The translations under genes and the position numbers were made by a program. Under the pieces are notes generated by a model, which saw only the letters and a list, made by a program, of their open reading frames with translations, did not search any database and was not told where the DNA came from. DNA of 64,000 nucleotides from JAJYUU01 sp963822955 (GTDB lineage Bacteria > Actinomycetota > Actinomycetes > Streptosporangiales > Streptosporangiaceae), in contig CAWGJS010000001.1 in the NCBI GenBank assembly GCA_963822955.1, positions 992,001-1,056,000 on the forward strand. Direction: 5' to 3'. The first letter of the stretch is position 1; the number at the start of each line of letters is the position of its first letter. Shown piece after piece: positions 44,568-55,128 of the stretch.

Positions 44568-46490
44568 GCGGCAGCAAACGCTTCCCGGTCGGGCCGGCCT
44601 CAATCTCAGTGCCCATGGCCGGGCAGACACCGCACTCGAAGCACGGCGTCCACCGGCAGTCGTCGACTTCGGCCGCGCCGGACGGATCGATGGCCGCCAG
44701 CCAGTCCTGCCACAGCCAGTCCCGCTCCAGCCCGGCGTCCAGGTGGTCCCACGGCAGGATCTCGCTCGTAACCGCGCTCGCGCGTCGTGTACCAGGCCAG
44801 ATCGACCCCGTCCTCGGCCAGCGCAACCGCGGCGCAGTTGTCCCAGCGCTCGAACGAGAAGCGTCTCGCTCCAGCCGTCGAACCGCGCCCCGTCCTCCCA
44901 GACTGCGCGGATGACCTTGGCCACCCGCCGGTCGCCGCGGGACAGCAGGCCTTCCACGATCGACGGCTTGCCGTCGTGGTAGCGGAAGCCGATCGCCTTG
45001 CCGTACTTGCGATCGGAGCGCATCGCCGCGCCCAGCGCCCTCAGCCGGGCATCGACCGTCTCGTGGTCGCACTGCGACGCCCACTGGAACGGCGTGTGCG
45101 GCTTCGGCACGAACCCGCCGATCGACACCGTGCACCGGATGTCATGGCGGCCGGTAGCCGACCGCCCGGCCTGGATCACCCGGCGTGCGAGGTCCGCGAT
45201 GGCCAGCACGTCCTCGTCGGTCTCGGTCGGCAGGCCGCACATGAAGTACAGCTTGACCTGCCGCCAGCCGCTGGCATAGGCGGTCGTCACGGTCTTGATC
45301 AGGTCGTCCTCGGTAACCATCTTGTTGATGACCTTGCGGATCCGGTCGGAACCGCCCTCCGGGGCAAACGTCAGCCCCGAGCGCCGCCCGTTCCGGCTCA
45401 GCTCGTCCGCCAGCGTCACGTTGAACGCGTCAACTCGGGTCGACGGCAAGGACAGGCCCGTGTTGGTGCCCTCGTACCGGTCGGCCAGGTCAACGGCAAT
45501 CTCGTTGATCTCGCTGTGGTCGGCGCTGGACAGCGACAGCAGGCCCACCTCGCTGAACCCGCTCGCCTGTCAGGCCGGCCTCGACCATCGAGCCGATCGT
45601 GGTGATCGACCGCTCCCGGACCGGCCGGGTGATCATGCCGGCCTGGCAGAACCGGCAGCCCCGGGTGCAGCCGCGGAAGATCTCCACGCTGAACCGCTCG
45701 TGCACCGTCTCGGCCATGCGGCACCAGCGGCTTCGCCGGATAGGGCCAGGAGTCCAGGTCCATGACCGTGTGCTTGGCGACCGACCGCGGCACGCCAGGC
45801 CGGTTCGGCAGTCACGCCGCTGATCGCCCCGTCGGCCCGTAGCTGACGTCGTAGAACCGCGGCACGTAGACGCCGCCGGCCGCGGCGAGCTGCTCAAGCA
45901 GGCCATCGCGCCCGCCCGGCCGCCCGGCTGCCTTCCAGGCCCGGACGAGCTGGGTGATCGCCAGCACCGCCTGCTCGCCGTCACCGAGCACGGCGCCGTC
46001 GATGAACTCGGCGATCGGCTCGGGGTTGAACGCAGCGTGGCCGCCCGCCAGGACAATCGGGTCGTCAGCGCCGCGGTCAGCGGCGCTCAGCGGGATCCGC
46101 GGCCAGGTCCAGCGCGGTCAGCAGGTTGGTGTAGCCGAGCTCGGTCGCGAAACTGACCCCGAGCAGGTCAAACGCCCGGACAGGCCGGTGCCCGTCGACA
46201 GTGAACTGCGGCACCGAGCGCTCCCGCATCAGCGCCTCGAGGTCCGGCCAGACGCTGTAGGTCCGCTCGGCAAGCACCCCGTCCCGCTCGTTGAGCACCT
46301 CGTAGAGGATCTGCACGCCCTGGTTCGGCAGGCCCACCTCGTAGGCGTCCGGGTACATCAGCGCCCAGCGGACATCGCAGGAATCCCAGTCCTTGACGAC
46401 AGAGTTCAGCTCGCCGCCGACGTACTGGATGGGCTTGCGCACCAGCGGGAGCAGCGGCTCGAGCAGGGGGTACACCGACTGCACAGGCAC
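44565..46490 (-). CDS. TIGR03960 family B12-binding radical SAM protein, frameshifted
   Basis: Begins MPVQSVYPLLEPLLPLV, then WALMYPDAYEVGLPNQGVQILYEVLN and LLGVSFATELGYTNLL (B12-type domain). The radical SAM cluster motif is RGCTRGCRFCQAG. Then come ADELSRNGRRSGLTFAPEGG and YFMCGLPTETDEDVLAIADLA, and finally GPTGKRLLPLSVV. At least four frame changes between 46080 and 44800 are needed. The function of this widespread family is unsolved. It is upstream of, and probably coupled to, DUF2344. The end point is uncertain because the last frame stays open into DUF2344. Confidence 0.85.
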
Positions 46491-46712
46491 GGTTACAGGG
46501 TACCGACGCTGGCCAGTGGCCGCGCTGGCCGGTCCGTCAGGCCAGCGGCCGCGCTAAACGAGCGTTCCATAAAACCGCGGCCAGCCAGGTAGCTTGTCAG
46601 GACTAATACCTGCCGATCCGGGGGGTATGGTCGGTGAGCTTTAAAACCCTAAAAGGCTTTCCTAGATCGGGAACGGGGTACGTGCGAGCCCTCGGCCACA
46701 GGAGGTACGCAG

Positions 46713-47600
46713 GTGCACATCGACCCCTACATCGTGCTCGGCAGCGCGGTCGTCGGCCTGCTCGTCGGCATGACCGGCGCAGGCGGCGGGGCACTGATGA
46801 CGCCGATGCTGATCCTGCTCTTCGGAGTCAAGGCACCGAGCCGCCATCTCCAGCGACCTGGTGGCCGCGGTGCTGATGCGGCCCGTCGGCGCGTCGTTCA
46901 CATGCGCAGGGGCACCGTCAACTACCGCCTGGTCGGCTGGCTGGCGCTCGGCTCTGTGCCGATGGCCTTCCTCGGTGCCTACCTCCTCCATCTGCTCGGC
47001 AGCGGCTCGGCCGCGCCCACGCACGTCGAGCAGGCCCTCGGGGCCGCGCTGCTGACCGGCGCAGCCGCCATGGTGATCCGCTGGGCCATGGACGTCCGCG
47101 GCGGCCAGGACCGGGCCACCGCCCTGCGCGACCTGGTCGTGCGGCCGCTGCCGACGGTGGTCATCGGCATGATCGGCGGGGTCATCGTGGGGCTGACCTC
47201 GGTCGGATCGGGCTCGCTGATGATCGTGCTGCTGCTGTTCCTGTACCCGATGATCAGCGCGAACCGGCTGGTCGGCACCGACCTGACCCAGGCCGTGCCG
47301 CTGACGCTGGCGGCGGCACTCGGCGCCCTCGCCTTCGGTCACGTCGAGTTCGGCGTCACGATCTCGATCATCCTGGGCAGCGTGCCCGCGGTGCTGGTCG
47401 GCTCGCTGCTGTCATCCAGGGCGCCGGACAGAGTACATCAGGCCCGGTCATCACGTTCGTGATCTTCGCCTCCGGCCTGAAGTACGTCGGGGTGCCGACC
47501 GCGGCGCTCGGCTGGACGCTCGGGCCATCCTGCTGGTGGCCGCCGCGGCCTGGGTTGGGTTCTCGCTCCGCCGCCGGGGTCGCCCTGGCGCCGCGCATAG
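46713..47600 (+). CDS. TauE/SafE-family sulfite/sulfonate exporter-like permease, frameshifted
   Basis: GTG 46713 follows GGAGG. Eight or so hydrophobic helices; VGLLVGMTGAGGGALMTP and GGVIVGLTSVGSGSLMIVLL are the paired family motifs. Two compensating breaks lie between 46835 and 46910, where SSDLVAAVLMRPVG is read from another frame, and one near 47420, before ITFVIFASGLKYVGVPTAALG. Full length would be about 295 residues. The family exports sulfite, sulfoacetate or similar anions. Confidence 0.82.
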
Positions 47601-47684
47601 GACGCGCACCGACCCGGGCCACGGAAGCGGATCACGCGCCTGAGCCGCTGATTGCCCGCCTCCCGTGGATCGTTTACCCGGCGT

Positions 47685-48083
47685 CTAACAGCCGACTCGC
47701 GGACCGGCCCTGCCGAGCATGCACGCAGCAGTAGCCGCGACCAGCTCCGCGGCCTGCACCACGGCGGGCAGCTCCGCGTACAGCCGCCCGTCCCGGCTGA
47801 CCACCGGGTACTTGCGCAGCCGGTAGCCCGCTGAAGTCCGGCACTCCCCCGATCGCAGCTCGAAGCTGTACCAGTGCCACGGGCAGGTGACAACACCGTC
47901 GCGGATCAGCCCCTCGGCCAGCGGCCCGCCGTGGTGCGGGCAGGCCGCGTCGGTCACCTGCAGTTCGCCGTCCACGTTGAAGACCGAGTAGCTGCGACCG
48001 TGATGCTTGAACGTCCACGCCTGCCGACCGCGCGGCGGGGCGAGCGGCACCAGCGTCACGTCAGCGTCATCGCCCTGCGCCAT
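47685..48083 (-). CDS. Rieske 2Fe-2S protein
   Basis: 132 residues. VTDAACPHHGGPLAEG and VTCPWHWYSFELRSGEC give CxH...CxxH for one Rieske cluster. NirD/ferredoxin-like, so an electron carrier rather than an oxygenase. Lies downstream of the two hydratase-fold genes on the same strand. Could feed a ring-hydroxylating oxygenase encoded elsewhere. Confidence 0.9.
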   Translation of the reverse strand: MAQGDDADVTLVPLAPPRGRQAWTFKHHGRSYSVFNVDGELQVTDAACPHHGGPLAEGLIRDGVVTCPWHWYSFELRSGECRTSAGYRLRKYPVVSRDGRLYAELPAVVQAAELVAATAACMLGRAGPRVGC

Positions 48084-48116
48084 CCCGCTACCGGCCTCCG
48101 CGCCGAACCGGCTGCC

Positions 48117-48887
48117 CTACCGGCAGGCGATCTCGACGCTACCAAGGCGGTCGGCGGTGGCCGTGACCACATCGCCTGCCGTGAGCGGAACCGCAGCAGT
48201 CAGGCCGCCGGACAGCACGATATCGCCCGCGCGCAGGCCCTCATTCTCGGCCGCCAGCGACCGGACAAGCCAGGCCACGGCAGACGCCGGATGGCCGAGC
48301 GCAGCCGCTCCGGACGCGGTGGCGACGACCTCCCCGTTGTGCTCGAGCAGCACGCCGACCAGACGCAGGTCGATACCCGCCGCGGGGATCGCGGGCCCGA
48401 TGGCGTACCGGCCGGCCGATGTGTTGTCGGCCACGACGTCGGCCATCGTGAACTTGTAGTCGCGATACCGAGAGTCGATGATCTCGATGCCGATTGCCAC
48501 GGCCGCCGTCGCAGCTAGCACGTCAGCTGAGCTCACCGCAGGACCGGCCAGGCCGGTGCCCATGATGAAGACGATCTCCGGCTCGGCTCGGGGCTGGATG
48601 TGGTCACCGACGCGCAGCGGCTCGCCCAGATCCAGCGCTGCCGAGGCGGCCAGGAAGCCCCGCACCGGCTCGCGGAGGCCAACTTGTGCTTGCTTGACGC
48701 GCGAGGTGGCGGCCAGCTTCCAGCCAGCCAGCGGCCCGGCTGCTTCGCGCAGCAGGCGCTGGACGGCGTACGCGGTAGCCAGGTCGAAACCGGGGATCTC
48801 CGCAGAGAATGGCTCGATGGCCGTACGGTCGGCTTTCGCCTTGGCCAGCCTGCCCGCGATCGCGGCGGCATCGATCGGTATGGTCAC
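48117..48887 (-). CDS. 2-oxo-3-hexenedioate decarboxylase / hydratase family
   Basis: 256 residues of the MhpD/FAA-like hydratase fold: GWKLAATSRVKQAQVGL, RAEPEIVFIMGTGLAGP with the metal-binding E-x-E, and IEIIDSRYRDYKF. Together with the paralogue upstream (9 bases away) it resembles the oxalocrotonate decarboxylase/hydratase pair of meta-cleavage pathways (such as DmpH/DmpE). Which of the two is the decarboxylase is inferred; I favour this one. Confidence 0.83.
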   Translation of the reverse strand: MTIPIDAAAIAGRLAKAKADRTAIEPFSAEIPGFDLATAYAVQRLLREAAGPLAGWKLAATSRVKQAQVGLREPVRGFLAASAALDLGEPLRVGDHIQPRAEPEIVFIMGTGLAGPAVSSADVLAATAAVAIGIEIIDSRYRDYKFTMADVVADNTSAGRYAIGPAIPAAGIDLRLVGVLLEHNGEVVATASGAAALGHPASAVAWLVRSLAAENEGLRAGDIVLSGGLTAAVPLTAGDVVTATADRLGSVEIACR

Positions 48888-48896
48888 TGCGGCCCC

Positions 48897-49683
48897 TCAC
48901 TCCACCACGCGAACGGTGACCGGCCCCAGCCGGTCGAACTCAGCGCGGAACACGTCACCTGCCCGCATCGGCACGGCCGCGTGCAGCGCTCCGGTCATCA
49001 CCAGCTGTCCGGGCTCAAGCCCGGCGCCCATGGCGCCCAGCGTGTTAGCCAGCCAGGCGACGACCGCAATCGGGTCCCCGAGCGCGGCGGCGCCTGCGCC
49101 CGTGTCGACAAGCTCGCCGGACCTCGTCAGAACCATGCCGATCAGGCGCGGATCGATTCCGTCCAGCGGCGTCAGCCGGCTCGAGACCGCGACCGCGCCG
49201 TTGGACGCCAGGTCGGCCACGGTGTCTGCGAGCCTGATCCGCCAGTCGGCGAACCGCGAGTCCACGATCTCGACAGCTGCGACCATCCCGGCGATCGCCT
49301 GGCGTGCCTGCAGCACGGTGACGCCGGGTCCGCGCAGCCCGGTGCCAAGCACGAATGCGATCTCGGCCTCGATCTTGGGCTGGATGAACTGGCTCAGCGA
49401 GACCGCGTCGCCGTCGGCGTACACGGTCGAGCCGAGCACCGGCCCGTGGTCGGGAGAGTCGACGCCGATCATCTGCTGCATGGGCTTGGAGGTGAGGCCG
49501 ACCTTGTAGCCGATGACTTCGTCACCGTCGCTCGTCAGCATGCTGGTCAGCTGCTGCGCGATCGCGTAGCCGTCTGCCATGCCCAGATCGGGATCAGCAT
49601 CGGTGAACGGCTCGATGGGCTGCCTGGCTGCGCCTGGCTTCGTACAGGGCCCTGCCTTGCCCGGTTGTGTCAGTTAGCGGCAC
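48897..49683 (-). CDS. 2-keto-4-pentenoate hydratase, one frameshift near the start
   Basis: GTG 49683 has GGAGG seven bases upstream. The first residues are PLTDTTGQGRALYEARR; after a one-base break near 49630 the frame runs QPIEPFTDADPDLGMADGYAIA and on to the end. VIGYKVGLTSKPMQQMIGV, KIEAEIAFVLGTGL and VEIVDSRFADWRI are the family motifs. About 262 residues. It hydrates 2-hydroxypenta-2,4-dienoate to 4-hydroxy-2-oxovalerate, the substrate of the aldolase encoded divergently. Confidence 0.85.
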
Positions 49684-49860
49684 AGATCGGCCTCCAGCAC
49701 GGGAGCCGTCTTGCTGTCATCTACGTCAGCCCTCCATCATCAGCGGGGATCTTCACCGACCACATGCACATCATCGCCGAGTACGCGGTGACAGCGGCGG
49801 ATTTCTTCTCCGCGCCGGCAGCTCTGGCTCCGACGGTCCGCCCGACCGTAAGGTGACTGG
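49684..49860. promoter_or_regulatory. Divergent intergenic region of the meta-cleavage module
   Basis: 177 bases between divergent starts at 49683 and 49861. Both directions must have promoters here. AAGGTG precedes the acetaldehyde dehydrogenase start. I cannot point to a clear -10/-35 pair or operator, and no regulator gene is adjacent. Confidence 0.4.
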
Positions 49861-50793
49861 GTGACCGGAGCGCGCACCATCGCGGCCATCGTCGGGCCGG
49901 GCAATATCGGCACGGACCTGCTGGCCAAGCTGCTGCGCAGCGAGCACATCGAGGTCGGCTACGTGGTCGGCGTCGTCGAGTCCGAGGGTCTGGACCGAGC
50001 CAGGAAGGTCGGGCTGGCTGCGTCCGCAGCAGGCATTGACTGGCTGATCGGCCAGGATCCGCTGCCGGAGCTGGTATTCGAGGCGACGTCGGCGCAGGCG
50101 CACGTGGCCAACGCGCCGCGCTACGCCGAGGCGGGCATCACCGCGATCGACCTGACGCCGGCCGCCGTCGGGCCGCTGGTCTGCCCGCCGGTGAACTTGC
50201 ATGAGCACCTGACCGCGCCGAATATCAACATGATCAGCTGCGGCGCGCAGGCGACCGTCCCGATCGTGCATGCGGTGTCGAGTGTCGTCGAGGTTCCCTA
50301 CGCCGAGATCGTCGCGTCGGTCGCGTCCAAGTCAGCCGGCCCCGGCACCCGGGCGAACATCGACGAATTTACCCACACCACCTCGCGCGCGGTGGAGACA
50401 GTCGGCGGCGCGCGTAAGGGCAAGGCGATCATCGTCCTGAACCCGGTCGAGCCGCCCATGATCATGCGCGACACGGTGTTCTGCGCGATCCCGGCGGATG
50501 CGGACACCGGCGCGGTCACCGAGTCGATCCTGGCGCGCGTCGCCGAGGTGCAACGCTACGTGCCTGGCTACACCTTGCGCGCCGACCCGCAGTACGACGA
50601 AGCCCGCGAGTCCTGGAACGGCAACGCGCGAGTCGCCGTCTTCCTCGAGGTCCGCGGGGGCGGCGACTACCTGCCGGAGTACGCCGGGAACCTGGACATC
50701 ATGACAGCCGCCGCGGCACAGGTCGGCGAGGTCATCGCGCAGCGGAGGCTTGCCGGGGCGACCACCGTTGCCCCAGGCGCGGTGACCGAATGA
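49861..50793 (+). CDS. Acetaldehyde dehydrogenase (acetylating)
   Basis: 310 residues. AAIVGPGNIGTDLLAKLL (NAD-binding), VFEATSAQAHV, and the catalytic cysteine in NMISCGAQATVPIV; the end is AGNLDIMTAAAAQVGEVIA. MhpF/DmpF type. It turns the acetaldehyde made by its aldolase partner into acetyl-CoA, with channelling in the known complexes. The next gene overlaps by 4 bases, as expected for that partner. Confidence 0.95.
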   Translation: MTGARTIAAIVGPGNIGTDLLAKLLRSEHIEVGYVVGVVESEGLDRARKVGLAASAAGIDWLIGQDPLPELVFEATSAQAHVANAPRYAEAGITAIDLTPAAVGPLVCPPVNLHEHLTAPNINMISCGAQATVPIVHAVSSVVEVPYAEIVASVASKSAGPGTRANIDEFTHTTSRAVETVGGARKGKAIIVLNPVEPPMIMRDTVFCAIPADADTGAVTESILARVAEVQRYVPGYTLRADPQYDEARESWNGNARVAVFLEVRGGGDYLPEYAGNLDIMTAAAAQVGEVIAQRRLAGATTVAPGAVTE

Positions 50794-51903
50794 CCGCGGC
50801 GCTAGCCGGAGCCGGGCGCGAGCTGCGGATCACCGATACGACGCTGCGCGACGGCAGCCACGCGATGGCGCACCAGTTCACCGAGGCCCAGGTCCGCGCC
50901 ACCGTGCACGCGCTGGACGCTGCCGGCGTGGCCGTCATCGAGGTAACGCACGGGGACGGGCTGGGCGGCTCGTCGTTCAACTACGGCTTCTCCCGCGAGG
51001 ACGAGCTGACCCTGATCAGGGCAGGTGTCGAGGAGGCCACCCAGGCCGCGATCGCCGTTCTCCTGGTGCCGGGCATCGGCACCAAGGACGATCTTCGCGG
51101 AGCGCGCGACGTCGGTGCTCGCGTCGCCAGGATCGCCACGCATTGCACCGAGGCCGACGTGTCCATCCAGCATTTCGGGCTTGCCCGCGACCTCGGCATG
51201 GAGACCGTCGGCTTCCTGATGATGGCGCACCGCACGAGCCCGGCTGAGCTGGCCCGTCAGGCCCGGATCATGGTCGACGCTGGCGCGCAGTGCGTGTACT
51301 GCGTGGACTCGGCAGGCGCGCTGGTCCTCGGCGACGCGCAGCAGCGGGTTGCAGGCGATGGTGGCCGAGATCGGCGGCGATGCCGAGGTCGGCTTCCACG
51401 GCCACCAGAATCTCTCGCTCGGGGTCGCGAACTCGGTGCTGGCGTTCCAGCACGGCGCCCGGCAGATCGACGGCGCACTGTGCGCGCTCGGCGCCGGGGC
51501 CGGGAACTCCCCGACTGAGGTGCTGGCTGCCACCTTCGACCACCTGGGCATGCAGACCGGCGTGGACGTCGGTGGCGTTCTGGCAGCGGCGGAGGAGGTG
51601 GTCCGCCCGTTCCTGCCCCGCTGGCCGAAGATGGACCGGGCCGCGGTCGTGCAGGGCTGGGCCGGTGTGTACAGCAGCTTCCTGCTCCATGCGGAGCGCG
51701 CGGCGGAGCGGTACGGGGTGCCCGCGCACGAGATTCTGCAGCGGGTCGGCGAGCTTGGCTATGTCGGCGGCCAGGAGGACATGATCATCGACGTCGCCCT
51801 TCAGCTCGTCCGGCAACGCGACCAGGAACCGCAGGCAGCGCGCGCCGCTGCCCGCTGTCTAGTCGGCCACGACGCTCGAGGGCCTGTCCTCGGAGGCGGA
51901 TAG
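50790..51903 (+). CDS. 4-hydroxy-2-oxovalerate aldolase, one frameshift
   Basis: RITDTTLRDGSHAMAHQF at the N-terminus is the DRE-TIM metallolyase signature, followed by VIEVTHGDGLGGSSFNYG and CVYCVDSAGAL. The frame breaks near 51340, then VAEIGGDAEVGFHGHQNLSLGVAN (metal ligands HxH) continues to the end. About 371 residues. Splits 4-hydroxy-2-oxovalerate to pyruvate and acetaldehyde; forms a complex with the preceding enzyme in known systems. Confidence 0.92.
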
Positions 51904-53548
51904 CGCCATGCTGGGCTTGCCGGCGGCCAGGGCCGGCTCGAGCGGGTAGATCTCAGGCAGCCCAGGCGCGGCTCTGGCTGGTGCCAGGCTCGGCTGCCTG
52001 CCGGGCGTGCAGGCGGGCGCGGGGCGGCTGCGGATGCGGTGGGAGTTGTCGGCAGCAGACAGGCACCGGCCCGTCGACAGGTCGAACTGCCAGCCGTGCA
52101 TCGTGCAGGTCAGGATCGAGCCGTTGACCTGGCCGAAGCGGCGCAGGTCGCCGCTCATGTGCGGGCAGCGGCGCTGGGTGATCCACTCGCCCAGCTGGAT
52201 CTCCTCCTGGTCGTGGATGGTGCTGCCGTACCAGCTCTCGGCGTACATGATTCGCTCGGGTGACAGGCACTTGAAGAACGTGTACACGTACTCGTTGTAG
52301 GCGCCGATCCTGCGGGCCCGGAATCGCATGCTCAGGAACAGGCTGTTGACCCAGTCGGTCTGATGATCGGCGATCAGCCGCTCGACCAGCGGGCGGTCGA
52401 TGCTGAACTGATAGCGGCAGGACTCTCCGGCGAAGGCGCGGACCTGGCCAGCCGGGAAGTCGATCAAGATCGGCTGCCCGTCGCCCAGGTCGAGCAGCAC
52501 CGGGCCGCCCACGCCGGGCCGGATGTGGTCGGCCAGCCCGAGCAGTGGCTCGAACCAGGCCTTCAGCTCGGCCAGCACGTCGATCCCCCCGGCCGGCCAG
52601 CGGCGCTTGCCCGCCGCGATCTTGTCCTGCATCCTGGCGGCGTACTCGCGCAGGTATCGCGCCTTGTCGGTGAACGGCTCCAGGGCCTGCTCCGCGCCCT
52701 GCGGGCCAGCTGACCTCGCAGTGGCCGGGGCCGACGTCGAGAACTGCGCCGGGGGTCAGTAGCTGGCCGCCCTCGATGCCCCGCTCGCGCAGGTAGTCCA
52801 GGAACACCAGCTGGTCGGGAAAAGTGCTGGCCGGGTCCCCGGTCAGGTCGTTCAGGCCGAACAGGTCTTCGTCGAGGAAACAGGGCGGACCTGCGAAGGG
52901 CACTACGTGCCGGGCCCCTATCTCGGTGACATAGCGAGCCGCGCGGTCCAGGCCGTTGGCCCGCTTCGCCGCGCCGAACGAGCGCTTCGCGGTCTCGGGC
53001 AGGTCATATGTCCACGGCCACCAGATCGCCCCGGAGAACTGAAGCAGGTGCACGTCGTAACTGCCGAACGACCGCAGCATGTCCAGCTCGGTCGGCCGGG
53101 CGTCGTTCTGGTTCAGGATCCGTGCGGTCCCGTCATCGACTGCCAGCAGCGAATCTCCCAGCGGCCCGTCCGCCGGGGACTGCAGCGCCAGCCCCATCAG
53201 CCGCAGCCCGCCCAGCTCGACCACCTCGCCGCTGCGCAGCACCACGAACTCGGCGAACCCCAGCCCTTCCAGCGCCTCCCGCAGGTCCGGCACCGGGAAG
53301 TCCGGCAGCAGCACCGTGGCCCGCCGCGACACGTGCCTCCTCAGCAGCTCGGCATCAAAATGATCCTTGTGCAGGTGCGACACGTACAGGTAGTCCACAT
53401 CGCCGAGGCGGTCCCAGTCCAAGCCGCTGTTATCGGGGAACGCGAACCACGACTCGAAGTACGCCGGGTTCACCCACGGGTCACACAAGATCGTCCCGTG
53501 GCCGGTCTCGATATGGAGCCCGGCATGACCCAGGCACGTTATCCGCAT
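51859..53548 (-). CDS. Metallo-beta-lactamase-fold hydrolase fused to a Rieske domain, one frameshift
   Basis: ATG 53548 follows GGGGTGGGG. The N-terminal 300 residues are an MBL fold: ITCLGHAGLHIET, ILCDPWVNPAYF and the metal motif YVSHLHKDHFDAE. The frame breaks near 52700. The second part has NSLFLSMRFRARRIGAYNEYVYTFFK and a Rieske cluster site (RRCPHMSGDL ... LTCTMHGWQFDL), then a Pro/Ala-rich tail. About 560 residues. The MBL-plus-Rieske layout recalls CMP-N-acetylneuraminate hydroxylase-like proteins. Substrate unknown. It converges on the aldolase gene with overlapping ends. Confidence 0.85.
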
Positions 53549-53816
53549 CCCCACCCCCGTTAGCAGCCCAGCGCGTCCGCGCGCGCCAGAAAGGACGCGA
53601 TCACCCCGCACATGATCGCTGGCCCCCGGCTCGACAATGCGTCCCCTACCCCGCCGCTGCGCGGTTCCAAAAGGCCTCCAGGTCTGCGCTCGACAAAAAG
53701 TTGCCTATGCGCCAGTACAGGCCGACTGTGCTGCCGAACGGACTGCGGACCCCCAGGCAGGATAGGAGTGCTAAGGATGCGCGGAAAGGCGGCCTGTCAG
53801 CGGCGGGGCCAGAGGT

Positions 53817-55128
53817 TTAGGTGAAGACCGACCGATGGCGGTGGACGGCCTGCAGCATGGCGACCGCGATCATGTCGGCAAACATGGCCGAGCCGCCGTA
53901 CGAGACGAACGGCAGCGGCAGTCCGGTGACCGGCATGATGCCGATGGTCATGCCGATGTTGATGAACGACTGGACCGCGAACCAGATCGCGATCCCGGAG
54001 GCCACCAGCATCCCGAACTGGTCATCGGCCCGGGCCGCGATACGTAGCGCACGAAACAGCACGACCGCCGAGCAGTCCGATGATGATCACGCATCCGATG
54101 AAGCCGATCTCCTCGCCGGCCACCGTGAAGATGAAGTCGGTCCACTGCTCGGGGACAAAGCCGCCCGCAATAAGCTGGCCGTGGAACAGCCCCTGACCAT
54201 GCAGGCCGCCTGTGGCGATGGCGATTTGTGCCTGACGTGCGCTGTAGCCGCTCCCCAGCGGGTCCTGCGACGGATGCAGGAAAGCCGTCAGCCGGGAGAT
54301 CTGGTACGCCTTCAGCAGATGCAGCTTGTCAACGGCGAAGACGCCCAGCGCGCCGAGAGCGAGTAGTCCGGCCAGCCAGCGCAGCCGGACGCCGGATAGC
54401 GTAACCATGCCCACCAGCACCGACAGCATCAGGATGGCAACCCCCAGGTCCGGCTCGGCCGCCACGAGCAGCAGCGGTACCGCCGCGATCGCGACAGCCA
54501 GCGCCACGGCTCGCGGCCGCGGCCTGACCTCGCCCTGCTTGATGTCGCCGAGAATGATCGCGCCGACCAGGATCAGCGAGAGCTTGGCGTACTCCGACGG
54601 CTCGATCTGGAAACCGCCTCCCAGCGAGATCCACGATTTGGATCCGTTGACCATGGTGCCGAGCGGCGTCAGCACGGCCAGCAGCCCCAGCATGGACACG
54701 ACCAGCATGACCGGCGCGTAGAGCCGCAGCTGCCGGTAATCCAGCATGCTGACGCCGACCATCAGCGCAAGCCCGATGGCGACATTCAGCGCCTGCTTGG
54801 TGAGGAACGGGTCCGACCTGCTGAAGCCGTTAGTGTCGGTGGCTGCCCAGACCAGCAGGGTCCCCAGCAGGCTCAGTGCCAGCACGGCCGTCAGCAGAAT
54901 CCAGTCCAGATGCCGCAGCGGCGACCCCGATCCGAAGACATGATGCAGGAATCGTCGCAGCCGTTGCCTGCGGCCACCGCCGAATACCGGGCCGCGCCCG
55001 AACCCTGCCTGGCGGGCAGTGCGGCCGTCCAGCCGTACTGGCGGAAGCCCGCGGTAGGCAGCTGAGCCGGGCACGGAGGCGGACCGCCGCCGGCTCGCCA
55101 GGTCCTGAGAACTCCGCCACGAGCTCAT
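53817..55128 (-). CDS. rodA: Rod-shape SEDS peptidoglycan polymerase RodA, one frameshift
   Basis: About 437 residues. A basic cytoplasmic start of 70 residues, then ten hydrophobic helices with SKSWISLGGGFQIEPSEYAKL, LVAAEPDLGVAIL, and QAQIAIATGGLHGQGLFHG, which are SEDS-family signatures. The frame breaks near 54055, after VIIIGLLGG, and continues with LFRALRIAARADDQFG to the final VTGLPLPFVSYGGSAM. Overlaps the mrdA stop by 4 bases. Essential function, so the break is probably an error. Confidence 0.93.

Noticed and set aside
53008..53820. 270-residue plus-strand frame opposite the MBL/Rieske gene
   Set aside because: Arg/Pro-rich antisense shadow without ribosome-binding site or family features.
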